DNA of 64,000 nt from Mycteria americana (taxonomy: Eukaryota; Chordata; Aves; Ciconiiformes; Ciconiidae), in the NCBI RefSeq assembly GCF_035582795.1, contig NW_027445436.1:6694770-6758769 (forward strand), in the 5' to 3' direction. Every line of letters starts with the position of its first letter. Within the stretch, counting starts at the first letter, position 1. The translations under genes and the position numbers were made by a program. Positions 33,158 to 45,700 of the stretch are shown piece by piece. Under the pieces are notes generated by a model. It saw only the letters and a list, made by a program, of their open reading frames with translations, ran no database searches and was not told where the DNA came from.

Positions 33158-34504
33158 ATGTCGCACCCCTGGAGGGAAGGTCCATGTTGCGTTAAGAGTT
33201 ACTGTCGCGTTACAAATAGGAGTCTGAGGAGTGGCTGAGGGGGGGGGAACCCTCCCGTTGAGTCACAAGGTTCAGACAGGACCCCCTTGCTTTCTAAACT
33301 CCTTCTCAGAGAGGAGTCTAGGTGCGGCTAGGTCCAGTCTTAGTCTCAGACTTGGTCAACGGTTTATTTTCTAAGGACTGTGTGTATAGCCACTTATCAG
33401 AACCAGAGCCCTCTCAGGGCTTTCGCTAAGGTGACAGCATTAATTTACAACGTTATAAGTCCGGTTGTGTCCAGCGTACTGAACTTCACGATTACAGATT
33501 CACTAATAACGCGCTTACACCCCCAGTCTAGTCATGTTGCATGAACTATCATGGCCACACTTAAAGAATCTGGTCGTGTTCAATAAGAACTACCACGGCT
33601 AGGTCAGTGAAGAGCGCAGTTTATTAGAGCAACAGACACACAGATTCTTTGGATTAACGGTGATAAATTCACTGTCTGCAAAGCATGTGCAAATACCAAG
33701 AATATGAGTAACACTGCTGGCTACAAACGCGTTAAAAAGATAATAAAGCGACTCTATATAGAGATTTCTAAGTTTCCCAGGGAGGCACTCGGTATAACCA
33801 AGTCTTCGACTCTTACCCAAAGGCGTCCCGATGGGGGGGGAAGAGAGGCTCAGCCCGTCGACTGATCCCAAACATCAGAGTGGTACATAATGGTGTCTTC
33901 CCTAACATTCTCTTTCTCTTAAGCCATTTTATACTATCTTTCACCTTTTGGGTGGAGCTTGAGTGACTCTAGTCATACATACCTTTATTTAGGATTGGTG
34001 TAAAGTTTTCTCGCTTCGCTTTTAAAGGTATAAGCTAGGAAAATTCAGAGCGCAAGCTCAGTGAGGGGTGGTCGCACCTTGGAGGCGGGTAGCTTTTGGG
34101 ATGGAGGTGTGTTTTGGTATTATAATGATGTTATAATGAGCAAAGTTCACCAAAAGGACAGCATTTTGTCAAAAACGTGGCAGGCTGTTGGCCCAGGGTA
34201 GTAAATATGCAGCTTATCAGTTCCATGACACCTTTAAGTTCCCCTATTATTGCAGAGCCTGGCCGTGGCATCTCCACACCGCTCCACCCTCCAGGCAGCG
34301 CCTCTTAGAGTCAGCACACCAAGTTCCCCTGGCGTTACCGACATCTAAGGTTGCAGGCCTAGGGAACTTCCATGGAATGGATTCCTTGCATGTCAGCCGC
34401 ATTCCACCTGGGAAGCTTCTTCAAAGCTGTGCCTTACCTAAAAGTGTGAATATAAGTTCTAATTTCTAAGTCACCTCAGCAATTATCCCACAGTCCACCA
34501 CAAC
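33158..34504 (-). mobile_element. Long LTR related to family A, minus strand
   Basis: The + strand reads TGTCGCACCCC at the left edge and CCCACAGTCCACCACA at the right, so on the minus strand it is TG...CGACA. AGTTTATTAG at 33617-33626 is a reversed AATAAA. The block 33260-33370 is the reverse complement of 1660-1780 in the LTR at 1200-1960. It is 1.35 kb, much longer than that relative. Confidence 0.65.
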
Positions 34505-34707
34505 CTGTTAAAAGAAAAAGGAAGGGGGGCACCAGACAACAGTATTGTTTTCCCACAAGTGTGGGGTCGTTTACCCAGTGTGCAAGGCACCAATATACAC
34601 ATAGAGTAGAGGTATTTTATTGCATGTTTGCGCAAAGATGGGTGCTAGGTGGTTATTCCACAAAGCTAGCACACTATACTAAAGAACTACTGCATATTTG
34701 CCTTTGA

Positions 34708-35818
34708 CATGGTTTCCCACAGCATTCTCCTGGAGAAACTGGCTGCTCATGGCTTGGACGGGTGTACTCTTCTCTGGGTAAAGAACTGGCTGGATGGCCA
34801 AGCCCAGAGAGTGGTGGTGAATGGAGTTTACTCCAGTTGGCGGCCTGTCACAAGTGGTGTCCCCCAGGGCTCTGTGTTGGGGCCAGTTTTGATTAATATC
34901 TTTATCAATGATCTGGACGAAGGGATCGAGTGCACCCTCAGTAAGTTTGCAGACGACACCAAGTTGGGCAGGAGTGTTGATGTGCTTGAGGGGAGAAAGG
35001 CTCTACAGAGGGACCTGGACAGGCTGGATTGATGGGCCGAGGCCAATTGTATGAGATTCAACAAGGCTAAGTGCAAGGTCCTGCACTTGGGCCACAAGCC
35101 CATGCAACACTACAGGCTTGGGGAAGAGTGGCTGGAAAGCTGCCCAGCAGAGAAGGACCTGAGGGTGTTGGTTGACAGCCACCTGAATATGAGCCAGCAG
35201 TGTGCCCAGGTGGCCAAGAAAGCCAATGGCATCCTGGCTTGTATCAAAAGTAGTGTAGCCAGCAGGACTAGGGAAGTGATCGTGCCCCTGTACTCGGCAC
35301 TGGTGAGGCCACACCTCGAATACTGTGTTCAGTTTTGGGCCCCCCACTACAGGAAAGACATTGAGGTGCTGGAGCGTGTCCAGAGAAGGGCAACGAAGCT
35401 GGTGAAGGGTCTGGAGCAGAAGTCTTATGAGGAGCGGCTGAGGGAACTGGGGTTGTTTAGCCTGGAGAAAAGGAGGCTGAGGGGAGACCTTATTGCTCTC
35501 TACAACTACCTGAAAGGAGGTTGTAGAGAGGTGGGTATCGGTCTCTTCTCCCAGGTAACAAGGGATAGGACGAGAGGAAATGGCCTCAAGTTGTGCCAGG
35601 AGAGGTTTAGACTGGATATTAGGAAAAATTTCTTCACTGAAAGGGTTGTCAAGCATTGGAACGGGCTGCCCAGAGAGGTGGTGGAGTCACCATCCCTGGA
35701 GGAGTTCAAAAAACATGTAGACGTGGCACTTCAGGACATGGTTTAGTAAGCATGGAGGTGTTGGGTTGATGGTTGGACTAGATGATCTTAAAGGTCTTTT
35801 CCAACCTTAATGATTCTA
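34708..35818 (+). mobile_element. CR1 LINE, 3' half
   Basis: Begins inside the RT palm ([16 protein letters not shown]) and runs through [41 protein letters not shown] and the C-terminal region to QDMV, with one stop (TGA near 35030) between two frames of 107 and 231 codons. It ends in the CR1 tail TTGGACTAGATGATCTTAAA. Confidence 0.95.
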
Positions 35819-35821
35819 TGT

Positions 35822-36044
35822 TGTTATACTCTACCACATTTATGATTGGATAATTAGAAATATGCATTAGTAGGTAATTGGATGATTCATATCATACCCT
35901 TGTAGCATAAGGTATAAAACCCCTAAAGAAAAATCCCTTGGGTGTGCCCAGTTTGGATCTCATGCACATGAATATTTACCTTTGTAATTCTATACTTTGC
36001 ATCCTAGCCTCTCTCCTCAGTCGGCACGGGCCGAATTTGTAACA
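35822..36044 (+). mobile_element. Short LTR (family F), directly upstream of the CpG island
   Basis: From TGTTATACTC to CCGAATTTGTAACA. Its last ~110 bp match the end of the LTR 22347-23017. The upstream part is much shorter than in that copy. It abuts the CR1 tail on its left. Confidence 0.75.
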
Positions 36045-36132
36045 CAGGATATCCATAGCTGATTTTTTTTTTTCCTATGATGGCGAGGGGGCAGCGGAGA
36101 ACCGCTTATGACGGCCGACGGAGCGCCAGGAG

Positions 36133-36189
36133 ATGGCAGTGGAGGAGAAGCAGCAGCAGCTACGGGCGCGACTGCGCGCTAGCAAGTAG
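36133..36189 (+). CDS. Possible upstream ORF in first exon, 18 codons
   Basis: ATG in strong context (GAGATGG, G at -3 and +4), reading MAVEEKQQQLRARLRASK then TAG. It could be a regulatory upstream ORF, or the start of a real coding exon disrupted by a stop. I do not recognise the peptide. Confidence 0.25.
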   Translation: MAVEEKQQQLRARLRASK

Positions 36190-36582
36190 CGGTGGACTGG
36201 GTGGAGGATTGCTTCCTGCGCTCCTGTCGCAGTTCGGAGTTTGCAGTGCGCCTGCGCGTTGGCGGAGGAGAGGAGGGCGGTGTCCGGCCCTGTGTTTTGA
36301 ACGTCTCGATGCGGTTAGCTCACTATTTGGCAGGAAGGTGAGGAGGCCTCTATCCTGGCAGTGGAGCTCGTGTACGGAGAGGAGGATCCAAATGTGGCAG
36401 AGGCGAACAGGAGGCAGCAGTGGTGACGGCGGAGGGAGACAAACGAGAGAAGGGGGGCAGCTGTCCCTACTGCTGCCGCAGAGAATTTGAGTGGCCTAGT
36501 GAGACAGGAGGACTGCTGCGGCTGCAGCGTTAACGCTCCTAGGCCGTCCTCCTGGCACTCCCAGGCGCCCATCTCCCCAGCA

Positions 36583-36589
36583 GGTGAGT
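36583..36589 (+). other. Candidate 5' splice site
   Basis: CAG followed by GTGAGT, a perfect consensus U1 site, at the downstream edge of the most CpG-dense part. Confidence 0.55.
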
Positions 36590-37332
36590 AGCGAATGCGG
36601 GGAGGGGGGAAGGGAAGCGGGGAAGCGCAGCCCGTCGCGCCGCCCTTGGCCTGGCTTAGCCTAGCCTAGCCTAGTACCGGGCAGAGCCGGAGGGAGTCGC
36701 TGTGGGATGAGCTTGGAGCCGCTGCTCCTAGCTTTCCCTCCCCTCCCTCGAGGCTGACGTTATTTATATACTTGCGGTGTTCCGTCTCTGTTACCCTTTC
36801 TTCTTCACTGTCCGCCTCAGCGGCCCGCCTGGAAGCCGCGGGAGGCGGGTGAGAGTGGGGGTCGCCGGGCTTGTGTTGCCGTTTCTATCTTCCTTTCCCA
36901 CGTAGCGCCCTGGCTCCTTGGCAACCCCCACTCTTCCGGGCTCCGGGGGACTGCTGCTCTCCTTTGGCACGGCCCCTCTCGGTATCCACACCCTCCCCCC
37001 CCACACACACATCCCCGTCCCTTGCTGGAGGGGAGGGGTCGCAGCTGCACATCCCCCCTTCCTCTCTGTGGAACTATTGTACTGTGGGCTGGGGCCCGCC
37101 GAGGGGCTCCCGGCAGATAATCCTCTCTGTCGATAGTGCATGTTGGGGGAGGCGTGCCTCTGCCCTGTCATCCGTCCGCTCCCCCCACGAGAAAATGGGG
37201 TGAAGGGGATGTGAGGGTGGTGGCGGGGCCAGGCCGCCCCGCAGTAGCCAAAGGCTGGAGCTGGGAGAGTTGCTAACGCGCCCGGCTGGCAGCGTTGGGG
37301 TTGCACACGCTACTGCCGCTGTCTGGGACACC

Positions 37333-37337
<5 letters not shown>

Positions 37338-37377
<40 letters not shown>
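37338..37377. repeat. TG microsatellite
   Basis: About 18 TG units followed by TATGTGTATGCGCGCG. Frames made of Cys/Val or His/Thr repeats here are artefacts. Confidence 0.95.
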
Positions 37378-37385
<8 letters not shown>

Positions 37386-40300
37386 CGCGCGCTCTGCTGG
37401 GTTCCTTTGTCTGCTGCTGCTGCCGCCGCTTTCCCCTCCTCCCTCGATTCCCTCTCTCTCCTCCCTCCTCTCCTTTCTTTCCCCCTCCCTTCTTTCCCCT
37501 CTCTCCCGGACTCAAAACGCTGCTGCAGCTGCAGGTTTGTAAATACTGGACCAACACACACAACATGGCTGACGCTCGCCCTGCTCCTTCACCAGGCTCT
37601 CCTCTTTATCCCTCTGTCTCTGCCGCTTAGTCTCTCCTCCATTTAGGCTTTTGTTTCTTCCCCTTCATCTCCCATTTAAAAAAAAAAAAAAAGAAAAACA
37701 ATTCACCCTCTTTATTGCGCGCATGGCGGGATTTCAAGGGTAAGGATCTTCTCTTTGCAGGCTTTCTCCTTTCGTTTTGCTGTTTACAACAAAATGAAAC
37801 CTAAAATCAGGGGATTTTGGAACCTAGCAAGGCCTGGAGGGAGGGAGGGGGAGAATTGGCTGAGCCCTGCTGAGAGAGGCTTGATTGGAATGCACGTATC
37901 TCTTGCGGGGGGGCGGGCTGGTGCACGAAAGTGCTGGCGGAGATTAAATACTGTATTGTGCTTGCGAAATTATCTAGTGCCGCTTCTTTCATTTTAGGTT
38001 GTAGTTCGATATAAGGTATCAACTCGGCACAGTCTTATTAAAAAGACCTGAACTAGTTATGTTAGAATAGGCATTGTGTAGTGAAAAATCATAGTATAGT
38101 TTTTTGGGGTTTCTTGGCTTTCTCTGTATCTCCTTGTTATATCTTAAATAGCTCGCAGATCACAGGATATAAAACTGGAATTAACACTTGCCGGGTCTCT
38201 TTGTGTTGCTAGTTTTCTGTCACAGATTAATTTGCCCTTGTGATGACAATAGCACAAACGGAAGCACTTTTTTGTTGTTGTTAAAAGGAGCACTTTTTCT
38301 TAAAAAAGAAAAGGCATCGTGAACTGAAGTCCGATATTGAACTACAAGACGGCATGTTTCTGACCTCTCCTAACACAAGGCATATGTTCAGTTCAGCACC
38401 TCCCAACCTCAGTTATTCAGAGTACCCCCTTCTGGCTTCGATGAAAATAGCTTATATTTTTTTGCCTTTAAAAAAAAAAAAAAGACTTAAAGCCAAAACA
38501 ACATTTGAATTTCTTGGGCATATCTAAAATGATCTGCTGGGGAACAGCATATCTAGGTTTTAATTTGAGGATGAATGCTCAAGGTGCAAAGGATGTGATG
38601 TTTTCTATTGCTTTCTAAACATATGTGTTACTGTAACTCATAGGAAATGTTTTGTTTTTCAAATATTATATTTAAAAACACAGTCTTTATTCAAAGCATG
38701 TACACATTGATAGCCATGACTTCTATCAGAGCAGTGCCCTGAAGTAATGACCTAACTCTTTACTTTGGCTACTTTGCTTTGGAGGCTTCTAGTGGAGAAG
38801 CACTGGCATAGCATAATCATAGTTTTTATTGAGATAGAAGTAGTTACTGCATTTTAATGCTAGAATTAAGTATCATATATTCATAATTTCTTTAATCTAT
38901 GTTTGTTTTTTCTCCCACTTTTTCCATCCCCATTAACAAGTGTTGATTAACTGGAGGAGAAAATAAATTATAGTATTGCGTTTACCACAATGTAAAACTT
39001 GAGTGGAGTCATCCAAATTGCATTTTGGAATGTGTACTCATGTCATGGCTCCCAAGCCAACTGTAATACTTCTAGATGGAAAAGTCTGAGCAAAAGTCTG
39101 TAACTTGATATGTCAGTGGATTTGTGCAGCACTCGGTTACTCAGTTAACTAATTTGTATTTTAGCTATGAACAGTGAAAAATGGGCCTGGGATCACTAAA
39201 GTAATTTTCAAGTAATGGTGAAATTATTTAATTGAATAATATATGGTACTTATTACTGTTTTCACCATGCGACAGTGGTTGGATTTAACTTTCTGTCTTA
39301 ATCTAAAATGTGAATTTGGTGATAGCATGCAGAATTTAGGAGGTGAATCGATTTGGCTATCAGAGAGGTTGAGGAGAATGTTTCTACAATTGGAGATTGC
39401 CTTTTTATATTTCTGTTGTGTCATGTATGTTGTAAAATGCTGTAAATCCATGTTATGTGAGGTCTTGTTTGACTTGCTTGCTTAGAAACTTTATTGTATG
39501 TATTTCAGCAGGCTGTGAAGCCATTACAGATTGTTGTCATTAACTGTGGTGACTATATTAGATTTAAGTGTTACCTAATTGCATTCTAGTATTTGCAATT
39601 ATTGCAAGGTGTTTGAGATGTGGTGTTAAATTCTTTATGATGGGATTTTCTTGGAGATCTGTCTGTAAAATAAGAGTTATTGACAGTATACTGTAAACAT
39701 TTACAGGTAGGTTTTTATAGTCTTTTTTGCTAAGGTTAGCTTTTAGTGTATCTTTTTTTTTTTTAAAAAAAATGTTATTGTTGAATGCTCTTATGTGATA
39801 TTCAAGGTCTGCACCTCCAAATAGTGGTGAGAGTAGATCTTAATTTTAAGAGTAGCTCTATGGATTTCAACAATGCTTAACATGCAGATGAGCTGCTGAA
39901 CTTTAGACCTTCAATTGCAGGTGGTAGTTTGAACAGAGGATAACTTTATCTCTTTGTTTGTTTGTTTATTATTAATATTCCAGTTGTTTTTATATGGATG
40001 ACTTACAGTAGCCATTTATAGCGAGAACATTTTTATCATTGTGACCAACTGTTGAGTCCACTTGCCATCTTTGAAGTAATCTCTTTATTTTCACTGTCAC
40101 TTCTTCTGGCATAGCTGTATGCAGATCCTATTCTTTGACTGCATTGTAGTTGATAGTCCCCTTGTACTAACAGTGACAGCTACTTTAATTGAAGTGCCTT
40201 GGATTCAATCCCTGCAGTTCCATTTCCTAGGAGTGATCAGTGGTGTGTGGTAACCTGGCTAGTCTTAATGTTCCTTTTTGGAGTTTTTGGTGTGTTTGAT

Positions 40301-41734
40301 TTGGTGTCAGAGTTCTGGGGAGCCTATCTGTCTGCTTAAGTTTAAGACTGCTTGTATCTGCAAGTTTGGAAATGCTTTAGGATGAAAGTGCTCCAATAAA
40401 ATGTGTTGCTATGTTTAAGGTCACTGGTCGATCTCTCATTCTTCTGTTTTCAGAGTCTTCCTAGTGGTTCAGAGGTAGTCCTGAATCCCAAGTTCCCTAT
40501 GTAACTTTGGGTGTAGCCTATTAAGATGACAATTCCCTCTGAATGTGTACCTCAAAGGCTTTTTAATTCTATCCACTGTATTGCTTGGTGGGTTTTTTGT
40601 TTTCCCCAGATTACCGTTAGGTCAGAACAAGTAATGAATATAGGGAACATGGGTAACTATTCTGTTTTAAGATTACTATGCTGACTAGGTTGTAAAGTAT
40701 AACGTTACCTAGCAAACCGATGTCTACCACTGGTGCTGCTTCTTAAGGTCATATTTGCCCAGATGTTGTCAGTCACTTGTAAAATGAAGAAGCAAGCTTG
40801 ACTTTTTCAGTAATGTTCATTGACTTGTTCTAAAGCATACTAAGCTGCCATTATGCTGATTTCTGTAAAAAAAAAAAATAAAAATAAAAATTTCACCTAT
40901 CTACACCTTAACTTGACCCCCCCCTTTCAAAAAATATAAATTACTTTTTTCCAAACCTGTATTAATCACATTTAAATGTAAAAATGAGCTTTACTAGATC
41001 ATGACCTCTTACCCTAAGAAGCACAACTGAAAGACATATCAGACTTCTGGTCTGGTTTGTGTTAGGATCAAATAACTATTTCTATTGCAAAAAATATTTT
41101 TCTAGTTTAGTATGTGTTTGCTTGATGAAAAATTCTTCCCTAGTGTGTTCAAAAAAGGTAGCTTAACTCCACTGTATAATTTCATGCTTGCCGCTGAGAT
41201 TTTAAATCTGGATGTTCCCAGCAGCATAGAGGAAAGCATGTTCTGGAATAGTTCCCTTGTGATGTTTTGTATTGGGCATAACTGGCAAGGTTGGGTGGGC
41301 AGGGTGGGGCTGCAGGGGTGACCTCTGTGGGAGAAAGTTGTTGACTGCCCTATATTGGTTACAGTTGGTTCCAGCCAGCTCAGCAACTATTGTAGGTCAA
41401 AGATGGGCCAATCGGCGAACTTTGTGGCGCCTCTGTGAAAACAAAACTAAGAAAGGGTGGTAAATGCCGGAAAAAAAGGAAGAAAAGAAATAACACCAGA
41501 GCAGAGGAAAGAAGAGACAGAAGACCATGCTGGAACAGGAGGAGAACAGGAGCTCGAGTGGTAGCCTGAGCAGGGGCCGAGAGGCCTGACTCTAAAGGGA
41601 CTGCTACCAGTAGAGGAACCACCAAATGCTGACCCCAGTTTCCTGCACCGCCTGTTGCCCCATATAAGAGACTGTTTTATGTGTGATGATGGGATTGGCA
41701 AATGAACAGGGAGAAGGAGAGGTTTTGCAGAGGC
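37378..41734 (+). other. Presumed intron; no exon recognised
   Basis: AT-rich sequence with poly-A or poly-T runs (37677-37692, 38469-38483, 40868-40879). No frame with a recognisable protein domain flanked by splice sites. 41440-41730 is GC-richer and could be an unrecognised old repeat in front of the CR1. Confidence 0.45.
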
Positions 41735-42782
41735 AAGGGATGATGAGGTGGATTGAAAACTGGCTGAATGGCTGGGCCCAGATGGTGGTGATCAGTGGCA
41801 CAAAGTCTAGTTGGAGGCCAGTAACTAGTGGTGTACACCAGTATTGGCCCCAGTACTGGGTCCAGTCCTGTTTAACATCTTCATTATTGACCTGGATGAT
41901 GGGGCAGAGTATACCCTCAGCAAGGGAGGAGTGACTGATATACCAGAGGGTCGTGCTGTCATCCAGAAGAACCTGGATAGGCTGGAGAAATGGGCTGACA
42001 GGAACCTCATGCAGTTCAACAAGGGGAAAGGCCAGTTCCTGCACGTGAGGAAGACCAACCCCATGCACCAGTACATGCTGGGGGCTGATTGTCTGGAAAG
42101 GAGCTTTTCAGAAAAGGACCTGGGGGTCCTGGTGGACACCAAGCTGAACATGAGCCAGCAATGTGCCCTTGTGGCAAAGGCGGCTAATGGTATCCTGGGC
42201 TGCATTAGGCAAAGCATTGCCAGCAGGTCGAGGGAGGTGATCCTTCCCTTATATTCAGCACGTGTGAGGCCACACCTGGAGTACTATGTCTAGTTCTGGG
42301 CTCCATAATACAAGAGAGACATGGACATACCGGAGAGAGTCCAGTGAAGGGCCATGAAGATGATTAAGGGACTGGAGCATCTCTCCTATGAGGAAAGGCT
42401 GAGAGATCTGGGAATGTTTAGCGTAGAGAAGAGAAGGCTCAGGGGGAATCTTATCAATGTATATAAATACCTGAATAGAGGCTGTAATGAAGACAGAGCC
42501 AGGCTCTTTTCAGTGGTGCCCAGTGAGAGGACAAGAGGCAATGGGCACACAGTGAAACACAGGAGGTTCCGTCTGAACATCAGGAAATACTTTTTTTACT
42601 GTGAGGGTGACTGAGCACTGGAACAGGTTGCCCAGAGAGATGGTGGTCTCCCTCCTTGGAGATATTCAAAATCCATCTGGACATAGTCCTGGGCAACTAG
42701 CTCTAGGTGGCCTTGCTTGAGCAGGGGTATTGAACCAGATGACCTGCAGAGGTCCCTTCCAACCTCAACCATTCTGTGATTT
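41735..42782 (+). mobile_element. CR1 LINE, older subfamily, 3' half
   Basis: Carries WIENWLNGWAQMVV, then a deleted RT palm (the FADD block is shortened near 41930), [41 protein letters not shown] and the C-terminal region, ending CCAACCTCAACCATTCTGTG. A T run of 26 (42780-42805) and a short TG repeat follow. Confidence 0.93.
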
Positions 42783-42783
42783 T

Positions 42784-42805
<22 letters not shown>

Positions 42806-42818
<13 letters not shown>

Positions 42819-44183
42819 TGATTTCTGAGAGAGAGTGAGCGTGGTTTTTTGTTTGTTTCAGTAACAGAATTGGTAATTAGACTTTTTTATTTGACAATTA
42901 ATTAAATTGATTGAAATTCCCCAAAAATCAGTAAACTTTTTTTGCCCACAACACATTTATGTTAAGTTTTCTTGCTATCCTTTTTCAAATGCTGTGTCAA
43001 ACATAATGTCTACTAAAATTCAGTACAGTGCTTAGGTCTCTGGTATGCTTAGATAACTACCTATCATACTGATGAGCATTTTGTCTGTTCTTCTGTATGT
43101 CTGTAACTTATCTCTGGTCTTCAACTTGAATTGTAAAACGTTTGGAGAGTAAACTGTCTTTTTTAATTTTCTAGGAATGATACAAATAATGAAAATAAGG
43201 CTTGGAGGATGTAGGTTGTCTAACCCATCTTGTACTCAAAAGACAGTCAGCTACATCTGTATGATTCTGGATGGTTGTTTGCCCATCCTGTTCCTTAATC
43301 TCATGTATTTTGGGCAGTCAGAAGATCTTTGTCTTAATGTTGAAAGAAGACACGAGGTTTTGTTAATGGTTGGTTTACCATCAGTGGAACTGCGGTTGTA
43401 AGAGATCTGATCTGTCAAAATATATGCTGACAGGAGTATCTTCAAAAAACAGCTTAACAGAAAATTGTCTCTTGTGTGGTGCAAATAATTTTTTAAAAAT
43501 CTGACTCTTAAATGCTTTTAGAGTTGGGGAGTACACAGGTGTTTGACATATTTGGAAACTGGAGACCATTGGGTACTTATGCTTGACATCTTGTGAGTAG
43601 GGGGAGCATTCACAAAGGCTGCCCTCAGATCCAAGAGGGTTGTCTCTCTACTGAGGAAAAGGCTTTTTCTAGAAGTGAATCAAGATAGAAATTTCTTGGT
43701 CCATTGACTGCTGAGGGCACCTCAGGTGTGACTACTGTCTTTTTTTTTTTTTTTTTTTTAGCATTTGTGAATGACATCTCTTTTGATCTTCTGCCCCCCC
43801 ACCCCTCCCCCCCCTCAGTATAAACATACTTTACTATTAGGTGTCAGCCATAAGACAGAGGGCAAGCAACCTCTCTTCTGGTTTATATGCTGTCCTAACA
43901 GTTCACTTGTTTAAAGTTGGGGGGGGGATTCACTCCTACCCTCGGTTATAGCAGTGTTGGCTAGAGAGGATGATGAGGCAAACTTATCTTATTTCATATG
44001 ACTAGAGATGTAGCTGTATCAATATTGGATGAAAAGTACATTTTAAAATGGTAATTACTTGGGACAGGATTCTTTGCTGTGAATAAACATCCTAGTTATC
44101 AGTCATGCTGAGGCCTTTAACTACAATTCTGGGAGACTGTATGTTTGGGTGGGGGTGGAGCAAGTTTAAATATGAAGCAGGGA
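42806..44183. other. No gene recognised
   Basis: AT-rich. The TTTTAATTTTCTAG|GAATG at about 43175 resembles a splice acceptor, but the frame after it has no recognisable product. T run at 43740-43759 and C-rich patches at 43793-43815. Confidence 0.5.
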
Positions 44184-45032
44184 TGTGGTGGGTTGGCCCT
44201 GGCTGGCAGCCAAACTCTCACCCAGCTGCTCTTTCACCCCCTCCCCCAGCAGGATGGAGGGAGAAAATAGGAAGAACAGGAGCAATAAAGCTTGTGGGTC
44301 AAGATAAAGACAGGGAGATCACTTACCAATTAACTGTTGCAGGCAAAACAGACTTAATTTGGGGCAATTACCTTAATTTATTGCCAATTTAAATATAAAA
44401 ATTACTGATTCAAGTATTGGGAAACAGAAACAAAATACATATTAAAAGACTTATGGAGAACACACTTAGGGAAAACACTTTTCCTTCCCCTTTTCCCAGA
44501 CTCGGCTTCACTCCAAACTCTTCCCCTTGCCCCTTGTTATGTCTGCAAGTTACACTCAGTCCCTTCAGTGATGCAGTGTGTGTGGGAGGTTGTTATGGTT
44601 AGCATATAGCAGCTTCTCTCTGCTGCTCATTCCTTTTCACATTTTCTTTGTTCTGACATGGGTTCTCTACAGGCTGTAGTCCTTTCAGGAATATCTGCTC
44701 TGGCATGGGTCCTCTGCAGACTGCAGTTCCTTCAGGAATATTTGCTCTGCCATGGAGCTCTTTCTATTCTGACCTTGGTGTTCCTTTTGTTGTTTTGCAC
44801 TTCCTTTTGTTGTTTTGCACTTCCTTTTGTTGTTTTGCACTTCCTTTTGTTCCCTTCTCCCCTCTCCCTCTGGTGTCTTCTCCCATTTTTAAAATATGTT
44901 TTCACAGAGGTGCCACCAGCTTTGCTGATTGGCTCAGCTTTGGCCTGTGGTGGATCTGTTGCTGAGCAGGCTGGAACTGTCTGTGACAGGCACAGGACAG
45001 TCCCTGACCTCTTGCCACATACACCCAATGCA
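44184..45032 (-). mobile_element. LTR (family D), minus strand, with internal repeats
   Basis: From TGTGGTGGGTTGGCCCTGGC to TACACCCAATGCA. It shares the start motif with family C LTRs and the end with the fragment at 3061-3222. It contains two minisatellite-like units (44668-44760) related to those at 28231-28515, and a 20-bp tandem repeat (44781-44852). No target duplication seen. Confidence 0.75.
44781..44852. repeat. 20-bp tandem repeat, 3.6 copies
   Basis: TTCCTTTTGTTGTTTTGCAC repeated exactly three times (44781, 44801, 44821) plus a partial copy. Confidence 0.95.
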
Positions 45033-45304
45033 CCATGAAAGGCAGAGGTGTCTGTTCTTGTGTGTGCTCTGTTTATCTATAGGATAGACTTCCAGAAAGC
45101 CTCACCCATTTTATAAGGGGAGGGATACCCTGCTTCCTGAGATCCTGACTTTTTCCCTTTCTGGGTTTCTGTTTTCTCCCTTTCTCTGCACTTCAGTTCA
45201 GTAGACTCAACCTTATTTGAAGTACTAGAAGATAATTTAATCTGTCTCTCTGTAAATAATTATGTGTATTTCTAGAAGAAAAAAGAAGACTGCTTTTGTT
45301 GTTG

Positions 45305-45700
45305 TCACCGAAATCGGGAATCAAACTCCTTAACACCAATGTAGTATTAAGAAGCAGGCATTCTTTATTACGGTGCCAGATGCATGGGGGATCGTTCCAC
45401 CTAGCGTGCATACCACAGGTTACATCAGCCGAAACTTATATTGTCCGATCACATACATATGCATCAAATTTCCCAGAATGATCATGCATATTCATTCTAT
45501 TTCCCAGAACTAATTATCATATTTGCATGGTCATTACGCATGCATCCTTAAGCTCTGAGGGGCTTCCGTGGGGGTCTCTGGTGGTCCTTGGTGGTCGTAC
45601 AGGTGTGTCCTTTAGTTGACCCCTTCTTCTGGACATGCACAATCCCACCATGCTTATGTAATTTGCTTCCCTTCTTCATGGTGCATGGTCCCTAACAATG
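45305..45700 (-). mobile_element. LTR (family E), minus strand
   Basis: Starts TGTCACCGAAATCGGGAATC and is collinear with 20507-20880 (AATGTAGTATTAAGAAGCAG, TTCTTTATTACGG, GGTGGTCGTA). Right edge not located; related sequence may run to about 46.1 kb. Confidence 0.75.

Larger units (their letters stand above)
36070..37300 (+). promoter_or_regulatory. CpG island with candidate host first exon
   Basis: GC- and CpG-rich sequence with GGCGG and GGGGCGG-like boxes and no TATA, standing out sharply from AT-rich flanks. A consensus 5' splice site CAG|GTGAGT sits at 36583/36584; a second candidate (AAG|GTGAGG) is near 36339. I read it as promoter plus untranslated first exon of a + strand gene whose first intron fills the following sequence. 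I could not identify the gene: no downstream coding exon was recognised in the window. Frames across the island (for example 36077-36490) have no recognisable domain. Confidence 0.7.

Noticed and set aside
36077-36490. 137-codon frame in the CpG island
   Set aside because: Arg/Gly/Ser-rich composition expected from GC-rich DNA, no domain; the region is better read as promoter and first exon.
37565-37630. MADARPAP... frame of 21 codons in the presumed intron
   Set aside because: Good start context but short, no splice site evidence and no recognisable protein.
37270-37646. Frames with long Cys-Val or His-Thr runs
   Set aside because: Translation of the TG microsatellite.
43175-43401. Splice-acceptor-like TTTTCTAG followed by a 74-codon frame
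   Set aside because: The frame shows no domain, and no donor in phase was found; could be chance.
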